Positions 44,408-53,840 of a stretch of DNA of 64,000 nucleotides are shown here, in pieces. The translations under genes and the position numbers were made by a program. Within the stretch, counting starts at the first letter, position 1. The number at the start of each line of letters is the position of its first letter. Source of the DNA: Paracoccaceae bacterium (GTDB taxonomy: Bacteria; Pseudomonadota; Alphaproteobacteria; Rhodobacterales; Rhodobacteraceae); NCBI GenBank assembly GCA_030148225.1, contig JASBTX010000002.1, positions 124,001-188,000 on the forward strand, in the 5' to 3' direction. Under the pieces are notes generated by a model, which was not told the origin of the DNA, searched no databases, and saw nothing but the letters and a program-made list of their open reading frames with translations.

Positions 44408-46342
44408 ATGGGTACGACGGGTGATCTGATGGAACTGCGGGAGGATGATATCCGCGCGCAATATCCGGCGGCAGAGGCGATGCTGACGGGATTTGATCAC
44501 GCCCCGCGGCTGGCAAAACCGGTTGAGACCGCGCGCACCGAGAGATCGGCGGGGCTGGGCACGCGCCGGCGCTTTCGCTCGACCACGCCGGGCCTTGCCG
44601 CGCGTTCGACCGCGCGCCCGGACGGTGTCGCGCTTCTGGAGCGGATATTTTCGACGGACGGGGACGATCCGATTGCATCGCCCCTGCAGGCGACGGTGGC
44701 GCGCGGGCTCAGGCGGTCACTGGCGGTGGGCCTTGCGCTGGCTGAAAACTATGGCGCGCAGACGGGCCTTGGCGAATTGATGAAGGATAATCTGGAGGGG
44801 CGGCTAGAGCGGAACCGGTCGCCGGAATTTGGCGAATTGCTGAGCGCTGCGTCGCTGATCGCGCTTTTTGGTTTTGCCAATCACGGGGCGGCGCAGCTGG
44901 CGGGGTCGGGCACGCAGGAAGACGCCGGGATCGATGCCGATCCGACCGAGATACTGACCGACAACCCCCAACTGGCACTGCGCGGCGTTCTGTGGGAGCT
45001 GGATCAGCTGCTGGTGCAGCACGCGGATGACGACAATCTGGCGGAAGTGGCCGAGACCTATCTGGCCGCGCTGCGCGACAGGGTTGCGGCGCGGGCCGCC
45101 AACACGCCAAGGCTGGAGCCGTTTCACGGTGCCAGCTACCGCATCGAGGCCGATGATTTCGAGATCAGTGGTTTCACCCCGTCAAGCGCGCGCAAATCGA
45201 CGACGCTGACCATGAGCTTCAAGAAGCCCAACGAGGTGGTGGGCAATCACATCGCCAAGTATCAGGCGATGAAGCTTTCCAAGATGCTGATGGCCTATGA
45301 TTTCGAGCGCAAGCTGAACCCGTTTGCCGAACTGGGCGGGTTCATCTTTACCTTCATGGGCGACGGCAAACCCGGCACGGGCAAGACAACGCTGATCCAG
45401 ATGATGGCGGGCATGATCAATGATTACTGTGCCCATGCCGGTTATGCGTTTAGGTACCAGAACCTCTCGACCGAGAGCATCGACAGCTATCAGGGGAAAT
45501 CGGCGCAGAATGCGAAAGCCTTTGTCAACAATGTGCTGGACCCGCATGTCATCGGCTTTGGCACCATTGACGATATCGACCAGCTGGCGGGCAAGCGCGG
45601 TGACCGGCAATCATCGGCGGGGCAGCTGGAGATTACGGCGGTACTAATGGAAAGCTTTGCCGGGGCCAACACGGTGGTGCGCGGCAATTGTACCTTTGGC
45701 ATGTTCTCGAACTATCCCGAGAATGTCGATGACGCGCTGCGCCAGCGGGCCGGGGCGCGGTTTCTGGTCGACGGGCCGCAGACTCGCGAGGATTATATCG
45801 ACATCCTGCACCTCTTGATGGGCAAGAATCACGATATCCCGGTGGGCGCGCACGAGCTGTTCGCGGCGCAGGAGATCAAGAAGGCCGTCGCAGCCAGCTA
45901 TGAGAGCCATGCGCGCCCGCATGAAGAGGGGCTGATGCGGGTCTTTGAGCGGGTACATGCAGAGATCGGCGATCTGGACACGATCGCAAAGCTGGGCACT
46001 TACCTGAAGGGCATTCAGGAGGCCGATGAGCGTTTCACCGGCCGCGCGATCAAGAACATCACCGATGCGGTGAAGGTGCGGGCGATGGATTTTGAACTGC
46101 CCGACGAGTGGATGGAGGATCTGGACCTGTTCCTGCGCAAGGATTACGCGACCAAGAGCGCGATGATTTCCGAACTGGCGCAGCCGATCACGGTGGAGAT
46201 GGTGATCCAGGAAATCAACCGCTATGCCGATAGCGAGTTCCGCTATGCCGATAAATCTGACGAGGTGGCGATTGAGAATGCGGTGCGCGAGATGGGGCGT
46301 ATGGAGGAGGCCAAGCGGCGATATCTGGAGGGGAAAGGGTGA
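44408..46342 (+). CDS. AAA+ ATPase with long N-terminal domain
   Basis: The 644-residue protein has an N-terminal region of about 270 residues without known motifs, then an AAA+ core: Walker A GDGKPGTGKTT (318-328), Walker B IGFGTIDDID (382-391), a sensor-1-like CTFGMFSN (428-435) and a candidate Arg-finger region DALRQRAGARF (442-452). The Walker A loop with an extra Lys-Pro is unusual. The C-terminal 190 residues are helical (TGRAIKNITDAVKVRA). It is not a ClpX, FtsH, MoxR or RuvB copy that I recognise. The ATG is directly preceded by GAGAGGGG. It probably remodels one of its operon partners. Confidence 0.82.
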   Translation: MGTTGDLMELREDDIRAQYPAAEAMLTGFDHAPRLAKPVETARTERSAGLGTRRRFRSTTPGLAARSTARPDGVALLERIFSTDGDDPIASPLQATVARGLRRSLAVGLALAENYGAQTGLGELMKDNLEGRLERNRSPEFGELLSAASLIALFGFANHGAAQLAGSGTQEDAGIDADPTEILTDNPQLALRGVLWELDQLLVQHADDDNLAEVAETYLAALRDRVAARAANTPRLEPFHGASYRIEADDFEISGFTPSSARKSTTLTMSFKKPNEVVGNHIAKYQAMKLSKMLMAYDFERKLNPFAELGGFIFTFMGDGKPGTGKTTLIQMMAGMINDYCAHAGYAFRYQNLSTESIDSYQGKSAQNAKAFVNNVLDPHVIGFGTIDDIDQLAGKRGDRQSSAGQLEITAVLMESFAGANTVVRGNCTFGMFSNYPENVDDALRQRAGARFLVDGPQTREDYIDILHLLMGKNHDIPVGAHELFAAQEIKKAVAASYESHARPHEEGLMRVFERVHAEIGDLDTIAKLGTYLKGIQEADERFTGRAIKNITDAVKVRAMDFELPDEWMEDLDLFLRKDYATKSAMISELAQPITVEMVIQEINRYADSEFRYADKSDEVAIENAVREMGRMEEAKRRYLEGKG

Positions 46343-46496
46343 CGAAGGCTGGCGTGAAGCAGATAAACATGCGCTCAACCTTCGCAATGCGGCGCGCCCT
46401 GCCCTGCCCGGTGGTTGGTTGGCCTGCGGCGGGGCCTCAGGGCGCTGCGCGCGCGCCCTTTATGTTTCGCGTGCGACATAATCGGGATCACTGCTC

Positions 46497-47885
46497 ATGA
46501 TGCGCCTTGTCAAAGCCGGCCTGATGTTTGGCAATCTTTATCCCGTCCGGGCGGGGGCGATGGTGGAGCGGTATAACCGGGCGCTCAGGCATCTGACGGG
46601 TAAGGAGACGGCGCTGGAGGAGTTTCACGTCGATATTTCCGGCTATTCGCCCGAGATCGGGGATGAGTTTGGCGATCTTCTCTATCTCAACCCCAATGGC
46701 TGCAATCGTCAGTTCATCCTGTTGTCGACCGATCAGAAAACCGCACCGCTGCTGAATACGCAGTTTTCGACCTCACGTTCGATCATCCGCCGGTTCATCG
46801 AGGAAAACGAAGAGCAGCTTTTTGCGCTGACCGCACGCGAGGCGGTGGCGGGGGAATTGGTGAATTCGATCTTTGTCGTCTCGTCGCCGCGCGATCTTTT
46901 TGCGATCCGCGAGATCGAGATCGAGGCCGACACAGTTCAGTCGCATGTCAAGGACAGCCAGAAACTGAACGCGATGATCACCCGGTTTACCGAAGAGCCG
47001 GATGCATGGTGGGATGATGTGCTGATCGCCGATATGATCGAACTGGGCAAGCGCACCGGCGATATCACGCGCAATCCTGTGGCGCTGGAGCATATGAAAT
47101 TCGCGCAGGGCAATTTCTATACCCGCCATTTTGGCGGGCTCTATGTCTTTCGCGACGATGTGGAACCGACGGTGATCGCCGCCGATCCGGAACTTGATCT
47201 GACGGACCTGCCGGTCAAGAATGCGCTGACCTTCAAAGATCGCAGCAAGATCGCGAAATTCCTCAAGAAAAATGCGCTGGTCGAGCCGATCGTCAAGGCA
47301 ACCGGGAGTGCCGCCACGGCGGTGTTGCAGCAAAAGATCGACTTTATCACCATCCACGCCGCTGCCGATCTGGGGCTGGATCTGACCGGGCTGGACCGGC
47401 GCCAGATGCGTGGCGTCATACGTCAGAGCCTGGATAACATGCCGCCCGAGTTCTTTGGCCTGAGCGATCTTTTGCGGTGGGCGCGGGATGATGCGCCCTG
47501 GCCACGGATCACGTCGGAACATCCGGCCTATTTCTATTCACTGCGCGCGGCACAGCACTGGCACAAGGATCTGGTCAACATGCTGCTGGCCGATCTCTCG
47601 CGGCTGGATTTTCGCCAGCTTTACATTTTTCACAAGGACGCGTTCTACGATGACTATCGTGGCTGGAGCGACACCAAAAAAGACTATGTCGTCAAATTCC
47701 TGAGCGAGGAATATGCCATCGACAAGGCCGGGGCACGGGCCGAGCTGTTCGGGCCGGAACCGGATATGGAAAATACCGAGCCCAAGGCACCCCCGCCCCG
47801 TCCGTCAAGCGGGTCGCGCAAACGAAAACAGGATGATATGATCGATATCGTCGGGCCATGGGGAGCCCTGAGGACGCCACGATGA
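46497..47885 (+). CDS. Protein of unknown function in the AAA+ operon
   Basis: The 462-residue protein shows no signal peptide or membrane helix and no named domain. It is a mix of helices and strands with a striking central segment (LKKNALVEPIVKATGSAATA) and a C-terminal aromatic block (RLDFRQLYIFHKDAFYDDYR). The last ~60 residues are low-complexity and charged (PPPRPSSGSRKRKQDD). Its stop overlaps the next ATG (ATGA), so the two are coupled. It follows the AAA+ gene by 154 bp. It may be the ATPase substrate or adaptor. Confidence 0.68.
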   Translation: MMRLVKAGLMFGNLYPVRAGAMVERYNRALRHLTGKETALEEFHVDISGYSPEIGDEFGDLLYLNPNGCNRQFILLSTDQKTAPLLNTQFSTSRSIIRRFIEENEEQLFALTAREAVAGELVNSIFVVSSPRDLFAIREIEIEADTVQSHVKDSQKLNAMITRFTEEPDAWWDDVLIADMIELGKRTGDITRNPVALEHMKFAQGNFYTRHFGGLYVFRDDVEPTVIAADPELDLTDLPVKNALTFKDRSKIAKFLKKNALVEPIVKATGSAATAVLQQKIDFITIHAAADLGLDLTGLDRRQMRGVIRQSLDNMPPEFFGLSDLLRWARDDAPWPRITSEHPAYFYSLRAAQHWHKDLVNMLLADLSRLDFRQLYIFHKDAFYDDYRGWSDTKKDYVVKFLSEEYAIDKAGARAELFGPEPDMENTEPKAPPPRPSSGSRKRKQDDMIDIVGPWGALRTPR

Positions 47886-48151
47886 TCCTTGTCTGGATCC
47901 GCAATGTTCTGGCGATATTCGTGATCGCGCTTGTCGTCTATCTGTGGGTGTCAACACGCGACAGCGCCGATGCGCGCGAAGCAGCGCAGCGCCGCTATGA
48001 CCGGGACCGCCCGGCGATGCCGCGCACGGAGTTCATCGACCGGGAAATGCTCCGCTATCGCAGCTCATTTCGGGCACGGCTGATCAAATCGATCTTTCTC
48101 TTGCCTATATTACTGGCTGTGATCCTGTTGTATCTGGCCAACCGGACCTGA
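47882..48151 (+). CDS. Small membrane protein of the AAA+ operon
   Basis: The 89-residue protein has two hydrophobic helices, at residues 4-23 (VWIRNVLAIFVIALVVYLWV) and about 68-86 (IKSIFLLPILLAVILLYLA), separated by a charged loop with ARRYD-like Arg-rich helix. Both ends may face the cytoplasm or periplasm depending on the loop. The start overlaps the previous stop by 4 bases. Confidence 0.75.
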   Translation: MILVWIRNVLAIFVIALVVYLWVSTRDSADAREAAQRRYDRDRPAMPRTEFIDREMLRYRSSFRARLIKSIFLLPILLAVILLYLANRT

Positions 48152-48174
48152 ATTCGAACGCGACGGAGACCCGC

Positions 48175-48810
48175 ATGCGCTATGTAAAATGGACATTGAT
48201 CGCCCTTGTGGCCCTGATCGTGGTGGCGTTCTTTCACTATACGCTGCCGTCGCGCGACGTGGTGCGCATCGTCGGGACCGAGGTCAAACGTCAGGATGTG
48301 GGCCGCGCGCCATGGTTCTGGGCCTCGACCGATGCGGGTACGGCCACGGGTGACACGCGGGATGTGCGCTTTATCAACGCGGTTTGGCCCAACGGGAATG
48401 TGCGTGTCTACCGCAACGAGGATACCAACTGGGGCTGGCCGCCCTATCTGAAGTTCGATTCCGGCAATCTGACCGCGCAGGCGCAGGAACTGGCAGGGCG
48501 GGACGAGACCACCTGGGTTGCTGTCAGCCATTATGGTTGGCGCATCAAGCTCTTGTCGATCTTTCCCAATGCTTACCGCATCCGCGAGGTGTCGGGGCCG
48601 GATGTGTTCCTTGTGCCATGGTTCAATATCGTTTTCCTCGGCCTTCTGGCCTTGGGCGGCTGGCTGATCTTTCGCAGATTGCGCCGCCTCAAGGAGGAAC
48701 ATATCGATCCGGTGGCCGACAGGATCGAGGATGCCGCCGACACGGTCGGGGCAGAATTCAAGGAACGACAATCGGCGTGGCGAAACTTCTGGAAACGCTG
48801 GTTCGGTTAG
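48175..48810 (+). CDS. DUF1523 family membrane protein
   Basis: The 211-residue protein matches DUF1523: N-terminal helix (WTLIALVALIVVAFFHYTLP), then RDVVRIVGTEVKRQD and a Trp-rich NEDTNWGWPPYLKFDS segment, then VSHYGWRIKLLSIFPNAYRI and a second helix (IVFLGLLALGGWLIFRRL). The part between the helices is periplasmic. Its role is unknown. It closes the AAA+ gene set and is convergent with the next, secreted-protein gene. Confidence 0.85.
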   Translation: MRYVKWTLIALVALIVVAFFHYTLPSRDVVRIVGTEVKRQDVGRAPWFWASTDAGTATGDTRDVRFINAVWPNGNVRVYRNEDTNWGWPPYLKFDSGNLTAQAQELAGRDETTWVAVSHYGWRIKLLSIFPNAYRIREVSGPDVFLVPWFNIVFLGLLALGGWLIFRRLRRLKEEHIDPVADRIEDAADTVGAEFKERQSAWRNFWKRWFG

Positions 48811-48820
48811 GACCGCGCGG

Positions 48821-49339
48821 TCAGGGCATCAGCACCATATTGCGCGCAAATTCCGCGCTCTCTTCGGTATTGTCGTCATAGATGATACGGATCGACACGC
48901 TCTCGACCGATTTCAAGGGCAGTTCCGTATACGGCAGCCGGCCCTCGGCCTTGATGGCATTGGGGGCGGCGGTATCCAGATAGCAGGGCTCCATTTCCCA
49001 CGGCGTTTCGGCCGGGGCGCCGTTGACGCCGTAATAGACGGCATGCAGCCCGCAGCGCCAGGATTCGATCTGGGTGAAATAGATCAGGTCCATCCCATCC
49101 CATTCGCGCACGGCAATCCAGCTGGCCTTGGTGGCCCCGAGGATCGGTTTGACCTCGGTCGCGGTCAGGAAACGGCCTGTCGGGGTCTGATCCTCGGGCG
49201 GGGGAAGTGTGGTGGCAGTTTCCGCCATTTCGGTTTCGTCAACGGCATCGGCAATTTCAGCGCTCATTGGTTCGAAATCGGGCTCGATCGCCGCGAATGA
49301 AAATCCCATCGCCGTCAGAAAAAGGAAGAGTTCGATCAT
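48821..49339 (-). CDS. Secreted protein of unknown function
   Basis: From ATG 49339 the 172-residue product has an N-terminal signal (IELFLFLTAMGFSFA), an acidic low-complexity linker, then a small domain (ILGATKASWIAVREWDGMDL, ITQIESWRCGLHAVYY-like region) with two Cys (WRCGL and EPCYL) likely disulfide-bonded. It is convergent with the DUF1523 gene and only 11 bp from it. I recognise no family. Confidence 0.6.
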   Translation of the reverse strand: MIELFLFLTAMGFSFAAIEPDFEPMSAEIADAVDETEMAETATTLPPPEDQTPTGRFLTATEVKPILGATKASWIAVREWDGMDLIYFTQIESWRCGLHAVYYGVNGAPAETPWEMEPCYLDTAAPNAIKAEGRLPYTELPLKSVESVSIRIIYDDNTEESAEFARNMVLMP

Positions 49340-49477
49340 GGAGAATATCCCAATATTGCTGTCACCCGGATGCGGCCGCCCACGCCATCGCGTCAGAGGT
49401 GAAACCCCTTTCTGAAACCGGCCGACATACGGTATAGTTCTGCAAAACGGGCAAAAACGCAAACGCGGGCATCGGGC

Positions 49478-50464
49478 GTGGCAAACAATTTCAATGTGAT
49501 GGCGGTCATCCAGTCGGGTCGACTGGAATACGAGGCGGCGATATTCGCGCTGTCATTTCGGCGGGCAAATCCGAATTTCCGCGGTCGCCTGATCTTTGCC
49601 GAACCGCAGCCGGGCAGGAACTGGGCAGGGGACCCCCGCTCAAAAAATCGCGAAATCCGGGCGCTGTTGCAGGAATTGGGCGGTGAAATCGTGCCCTTCG
49701 AGTCGCGCCATTTCGGATCGTCCTATGCCATCGGCAACAAGATCGAAGGTCTGAAGACCATGCCCGAGGGCCAGCCCTTTGTCTTTTTTGACACGGATAC
49801 GCTGCATATGGGCCCGCTGGAGGAGGTGCCCTTTGATTTTTCGCGCCCGACCGCATCGCTCATGCGGGAAAACACATGGCCCAAGGAAGAGCTTTATGGC
49901 CCGACCTTGGGCGAAACGTGGAAATCGCTTTATGATCTATTCGGTCTGGATTTCGAGAGTTCGCTCGATCCGCGCGAACCTGATGGCTACTGGCAACGCT
50001 ATCTCTATTTCAACGCCGGATTTTACTATTATAGCTGTCCCAAGGTTTTTGGCGATCGCTTTACCGAATATGCGCTGACCATCCGCGATACGCCGCCCCG
50101 CGAACTGGTCTGCCAAGAGCTTTACCCGTGGTTGGATCAGATCGCGCTGCCCTTGGTCATTCACGGGCTTGGCGGCGGGCGTGATACGCTGGAGCCGGGG
50201 TATCTGGACGGGCGCACGACCTGCCATTACCGGGTGCTGTCGCTGCTTTATGCGCGCGAGGCCGATGCGGTTGTCGAACGCCTTGAAGAGTTGATCGCGC
50301 CCAACCGGATCAAGAAGGTTCTCAAGGAATATGAGCCGCTGAAAAAGCTGGTTTATCAGAAAAAGGGTCACAAGATTCGTGCGATGTTCGACCGTGCCGA
50401 TCTGCCGCGCCGCGAGCAGAAGATGCGCAACATGATCAAAAAGGCCAATCTCTGGATGCGCTAG
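49478..50464 (+). CDS. GT-A-type glycosyltransferase-like protein
   Basis: The 328-residue protein starts with GTG 49478. It has a nucleotide-sugar transferase layout: an N-terminal strand (FNVMAVIQSGRLEYEAAIFA), a DxD-like motif in VFFDTDTLHMGPL, and a later FNAGFYYYSCPKVFG segment similar to the acceptor region of GT8-like enzymes. The C-terminus is basic and helical. The acceptor is unknown. It sits directly upstream of metY with only 77 bp between. Confidence 0.65.
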   Translation: MANNFNVMAVIQSGRLEYEAAIFALSFRRANPNFRGRLIFAEPQPGRNWAGDPRSKNREIRALLQELGGEIVPFESRHFGSSYAIGNKIEGLKTMPEGQPFVFFDTDTLHMGPLEEVPFDFSRPTASLMRENTWPKEELYGPTLGETWKSLYDLFGLDFESSLDPREPDGYWQRYLYFNAGFYYYSCPKVFGDRFTEYALTIRDTPPRELVCQELYPWLDQIALPLVIHGLGGGRDTLEPGYLDGRTTCHYRVLSLLYAREADAVVERLEELIAPNRIKKVLKEYEPLKKLVYQKKGHKIRAMFDRADLPRREQKMRNMIKKANLWMR

Positions 50465-50488
50465 CGCTGGCGCAACAGCTACTTGCTG

Positions 50489-50536
50489 CCCTTCGCCCAA
50501 CACCATAGAACCGGAATTGGAATTTCAGACGAAGGG
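50489..50536 (+). promoter_or_regulatory. Hairpin covering the metY ribosome-binding site
   Basis: CCCTTCG (50489-50495) and CGAAGGG (50530-50536) pair perfectly over 34 nt, and the second arm is the metY Shine-Dalgarno sequence, 5 bases before ATG 50542. The stem could gate translation, for example by methionine status. I could not match it to SAM-II or other SAM riboswitch consensus. Confidence 0.3.
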
Positions 50537-50541
50537 AACAC

Positions 50542-51837
50542 ATGATGTCCGACACACCTTCTTACGGTTTTGATACGCTTCAGATTCACGCAGGCGCCCG
50601 CCCCGACCCCGCAACCGGTGCGCGTCAGACACCCATTTACCAGTCCACGGCCTATGTATTTCGTGATGCCGATCACGCCGCCGCCCTGTTCAACCTGCAG
50701 GAGGTCGGCTTTATCTATTCGCGCCTGACCAACCCAACCGTCGCCGTTCTGCAAGAGCGGATCGCGACGCTGGAGGGCGGTGTTGGCGGTGTCTGCTGCT
50801 CATCGGGCCACGCCGCGCAGATCATGGCGCTTTTCCCGCTGATGCAGCCGGGCTGCAATGTCGTGGTCTCGACCCGGCTTTATGGCGGTACGGTCACGCA
50901 GTTCAGCCAGACGATCAAACGCTTTGGCTGGTCGGCGACCTTTGTCGATTTCGATGATCTGGACGCCGTCAAATCCGCCATCGATGGGGATACGCGGGCC
51001 ATATTCTGTGAATCCATCGCCAATCCGGGCGGGTATATCACCGATCTGGATGCGATTTCGGAAATCTCGGACGCGGCGGGCATTCCGCTGATCGTCGACA
51101 ATACGTCGGCCACACCGTTCCTCTGCCGCCCGATCGAACATGGCGCGACGCTGGTCGTGCATTCGACCACCAAATACCTGACCGGCAACGGCACCGTGAC
51201 GGGTGGCTGCGTTGTCGATAGCGGCAAGTTCGACTGGTCCGCTTCGGACAAGTTTCCCTCGCTATCGGCGCCCGAACCCGCCTATCACGGCATGAAATTC
51301 CACGAAACCTTTGGGCCACTGGCCTTTACCTTTCACGGTATCGCCGTCGGGCTGCGCGATCTGGGCATGACGATGAACCCGCAGGCGGCGCATTACACGC
51401 TGATGGGGATCGAGACGCTGAGCCTCAGGATGGAGCGGCATGTTGAAAACGCCATGCGCCTTGCCGAGTGGCTGGAGAAGGATGAGCGCGTGGATTACGT
51501 GACCTATGCCGGGCTGAAATCATCGCCCTATTACGACCGGGTGGCGAAAATCTGTCCGCGTGGTGCGGGCGCATTGTTCACCTTTGCGGTCAAGGGCGGG
51601 TACGAGGCCTGTATCAAGCTGGTCGACTCGCTCGAGATCTTCAGCCACGTCGCCAATCTGGGTGATGCGCGTTCGCTGATCATCCACTCGGCGTCGACCA
51701 CGCACCGGCAACTGACTGCCGAACAGCAAGAGGCCGCGGGTGCTGCGCCCAATGTGGTGCGCGTCTCGATCGGTATAGAATCGTTCGAGGATCTGGTCGC
51801 CGATCTGGATCAGGCCCTCAGCAAGGCCGCGGCCTGA
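50542..51837 (+). CDS. metY: O-acetylhomoserine sulfhydrylase (aminocarboxypropyltransferase)
   Basis: The 431-residue protein is a Cys/Met-metabolism PLP enzyme. Visible are YSRLTNPTVAVLQERIATLE, the Tyr in RLYGGTVTQF, VDNTSATPFLCRPIEHGA and the PLP-lysine motif VHSTTKYLTGNGT, with the typical C-terminal RVSIGIESFEDLVADL. It makes homocysteine from O-acetylhomoserine and sulfide (methionine synthesis). The long form with ANLGDARSLIIHSASTTHRQ fits MetY rather than MetB or MetZ. A leader hairpin overlaps its ribosome site. Confidence 0.92.
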   Translation: MMSDTPSYGFDTLQIHAGARPDPATGARQTPIYQSTAYVFRDADHAAALFNLQEVGFIYSRLTNPTVAVLQERIATLEGGVGGVCCSSGHAAQIMALFPLMQPGCNVVVSTRLYGGTVTQFSQTIKRFGWSATFVDFDDLDAVKSAIDGDTRAIFCESIANPGGYITDLDAISEISDAAGIPLIVDNTSATPFLCRPIEHGATLVVHSTTKYLTGNGTVTGGCVVDSGKFDWSASDKFPSLSAPEPAYHGMKFHETFGPLAFTFHGIAVGLRDLGMTMNPQAAHYTLMGIETLSLRMERHVENAMRLAEWLEKDERVDYVTYAGLKSSPYYDRVAKICPRGAGALFTFAVKGGYEACIKLVDSLEIFSHVANLGDARSLIIHSASTTHRQLTAEQQEAAGAAPNVVRVSIGIESFEDLVADLDQALSKAAA

Positions 51838-51842
51838 GCCTT

Positions 51843-51866
51843 GGGGCGGGGCGGTTCCGCCGCCCC
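51843..51866 (+). terminator. GC-rich hairpin after metY
   Basis: GGGGCGG and CCGCCCC pair around a 10-nt loop starting 6 bases after the metY stop. No clear T-run follows, so strength is uncertain. Confidence 0.4.
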
Positions 51867-51963
51867 TGCCCTGTTCGCCGCCATTGGCCGGATTTCAACT
51901 TGAAATCCTGTCACCGCCCCATAGCATTCCCGACACATCACCGACCTGACGACGGAGCAATTC

Positions 51964-52782
51964 ATGGCTGATCTACTGACGCTGCAAAATCTCGGCAACC
52001 TTCTGATGCTGTGCTTTCTTCAGGCGGTACTTGGGTTCGACAACCTGCTGTATATCTCGATCGAGAGCAAACGCGCGCCAGTGGCCCAGCAACAGGCGGT
52101 ACGGTTCTGGGGGATTATCGTCGCGGTAGTCCTGCGCATCGTGCTCTTGTTTGCAATGATCCGCCTGATCGACGCGCTGGCTGAACCGTTCTACATCTTT
52201 GATTTTCCGGGCATCATCACCGGCGGCGTGAATTTCTCGACCGTGATATTCGTCTTCGGCGGTATTTTCCTGATGTACACCGCGCTCAAGGAAATCGCCC
52301 ATATGCTGAGCGTCGAACATCTGGATCACGATATTGAAAACAAGGGGCGCAAATCGGCGATTGGCGTGGTCATGCTGATCGTGATGATGAACCTGATCTT
52401 CAGCTTTGACTCCGTGCTTTCGGCCATCGCCATCACGGATGTCTTTCCGGTGCTGGCCACGGCGATCATCCTGTCGGGCATCGCGATGCTGGTCCTTGCC
52501 GACGGGGTGACCCGGTTTCTTGAGCGTAACCGCATGTACGAGGTTCTGGGCCTCTTCATCCTGCTGATTGTCGGTGTCGTTCTTTTGGGCGAAGCCGGGC
52601 CGGCAGCGGCGCATGCTGCGCATGATGACAGTCTGCAGATCAAGGTATTTGGCTATGAATTGCTGCCAATGTCCAAATCGACATTCTATTTCTCGGTCAT
52701 CGTGCTGGTCGCGGTCGAGATCATCCAGTCGGGTTACCAGCGCAAACTGGCCGCCGAACGCCGGGGGACCCAGGGGCACTGA
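51964..52782 (+). CDS. TerC-family integral membrane protein
   Basis: The 272-residue protein has about seven helices with the TerC acidic motifs: LGFDNLLYISIESKRAP in the second helix region and NLIFSFDSVLSAIAITD later (both FDN/FDS Asp in membrane). TerC proteins are linked to tellurite resistance and to manganese export. It is encoded about 150 bp upstream of the XpaC/TelA genes, which matches Ter-type gene neighbourhoods. GGAG precedes the ATG. Confidence 0.9.
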   Translation: MADLLTLQNLGNLLMLCFLQAVLGFDNLLYISIESKRAPVAQQQAVRFWGIIVAVVLRIVLLFAMIRLIDALAEPFYIFDFPGIITGGVNFSTVIFVFGGIFLMYTALKEIAHMLSVEHLDHDIENKGRKSAIGVVMLIVMMNLIFSFDSVLSAIAITDVFPVLATAIILSGIAMLVLADGVTRFLERNRMYEVLGLFILLIVGVVLLGEAGPAAAHAAHDDSLQIKVFGYELLPMSKSTFYFSVIVLVAVEIIQSGYQRKLAAERRGTQGH

Positions 52783-52929
52783 CCAAGAAAGCTGGCACCC
52801 CAGCCATTTGTCACCTATATGGAAGTGGTGAGAGGTCTGGATTGCGGGGGCAGGATTGCAGCGCATTTCGTAAATATTGCTGCTGGTGCTTGTCGCCGGG
52901 GTAAGCACCGGCTGGCTGGTGGGTCTCTG

Positions 52930-53820
52930 ATGGCGCAGAAATACGGCGGCCAGTTCAGCCCGGATGCGAAAAACACGGCACCCAACGGCCGTTCCCGCGC
53001 CAATCTGATGGAGGGAAAATCGGTTGATCGCGCCACCGCGCGGCCCAATTTCCTGTTTCTTGCCGCACTGCCCCTGTTGCTGACGGCCTTTGGTCAGAAC
53101 GCGGTCGGCATGGCAATCGATCTGGCTGCCTTTGCCGTACTTGCCTTTGGTGTGTTCATGCTGCGCGAGGGGCTTAAGGCCGAGGCCGCCTATCATGAAC
53201 GCAGCGTAGCCAAACCGCCGCGCCTTCCGCGCAAGATTCTGGCCGCGATCCTGATGGGCATCGGGCTGGCATTGGCGGCGAGTGATCCCGGCAGTTTCAA
53301 TCCGACCTCACTGATTTACGGCGTTATCGGCGCAGTACTGCATCTGATGGCCTTTGGCATCGATCCGCTGTCTTCCAAGGGAACAGAAGGCATCAGCGAT
53401 ATCGAAACGGACCGCGTTGCACGTGCCGTGGACAAGGCCGAGGATTTGCTGGATGCGATGGGTGACGCCATCAAACGGACCCGCAACCGTGATCTGCAGG
53501 CCCGTGTCGAGGCGTTTCAGGCCACCGCGCGGCGCATGTTCCGCACCGTCGAAAACGACCCCCGCGATCTGCGGGCGGCACGGAAATATCTGGGCGTCTA
53601 CCTCAAGGGTGCGCGGGACGCGACGGTCAAGTTTGCCGATATTTATGCGCGTTCGGAAAATGCAGAGGCGCGCGCCGATTACGAGGCGTTGCTGGACGAT
53701 CTGGAGACGAATTTCACCGCGAGAACGGAACAGCTTCTTGTTGAGGACAAGACCGATCTTGATGTCAAAATCGAAGTGCTGCGCGACAGGCTGCAGCGCG
53801 AGGGCCTGCGCCCGGACTAG
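52930..53820 (+). CDS. XpaC-family (5-bromo-4-chloroindolyl phosphate hydrolysis) protein
   Basis: From ATG 52930 the product has 296 residues: a disordered N-terminus, helices (NFLFLAALPLLLTAFGQNAV, and further ones around 78-95 and 120-150), then a cytoplasmic helical domain (DIETDRVARAVDKAEDLLDA) typical of XpaC. Despite the name, members are not established hydrolases. They co-occur with TelA, as here (20-bp gap). Probably part of a membrane-associated stress complex. Confidence 0.82.
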   Translation: MAQKYGGQFSPDAKNTAPNGRSRANLMEGKSVDRATARPNFLFLAALPLLLTAFGQNAVGMAIDLAAFAVLAFGVFMLREGLKAEAAYHERSVAKPPRLPRKILAAILMGIGLALAASDPGSFNPTSLIYGVIGAVLHLMAFGIDPLSSKGTEGISDIETDRVARAVDKAEDLLDAMGDAIKRTRNRDLQARVEAFQATARRMFRTVENDPRDLRAARKYLGVYLKGARDATVKFADIYARSENAEARADYEALLDDLETNFTARTEQLLVEDKTDLDVKIEVLRDRLQREGLRPD

Positions 53821-53840
53821 GACCAAGGGGAACCTGACAC

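Noticed and set aside
50465-50541. SAM-II or SAM/SAH riboswitch before metY
   Set aside because: Position and host are right, but the conserved SAM-II pseudoknot sequence and SAM/SAH core are not recognisable; only the SD-pairing stem is kept as an observation.
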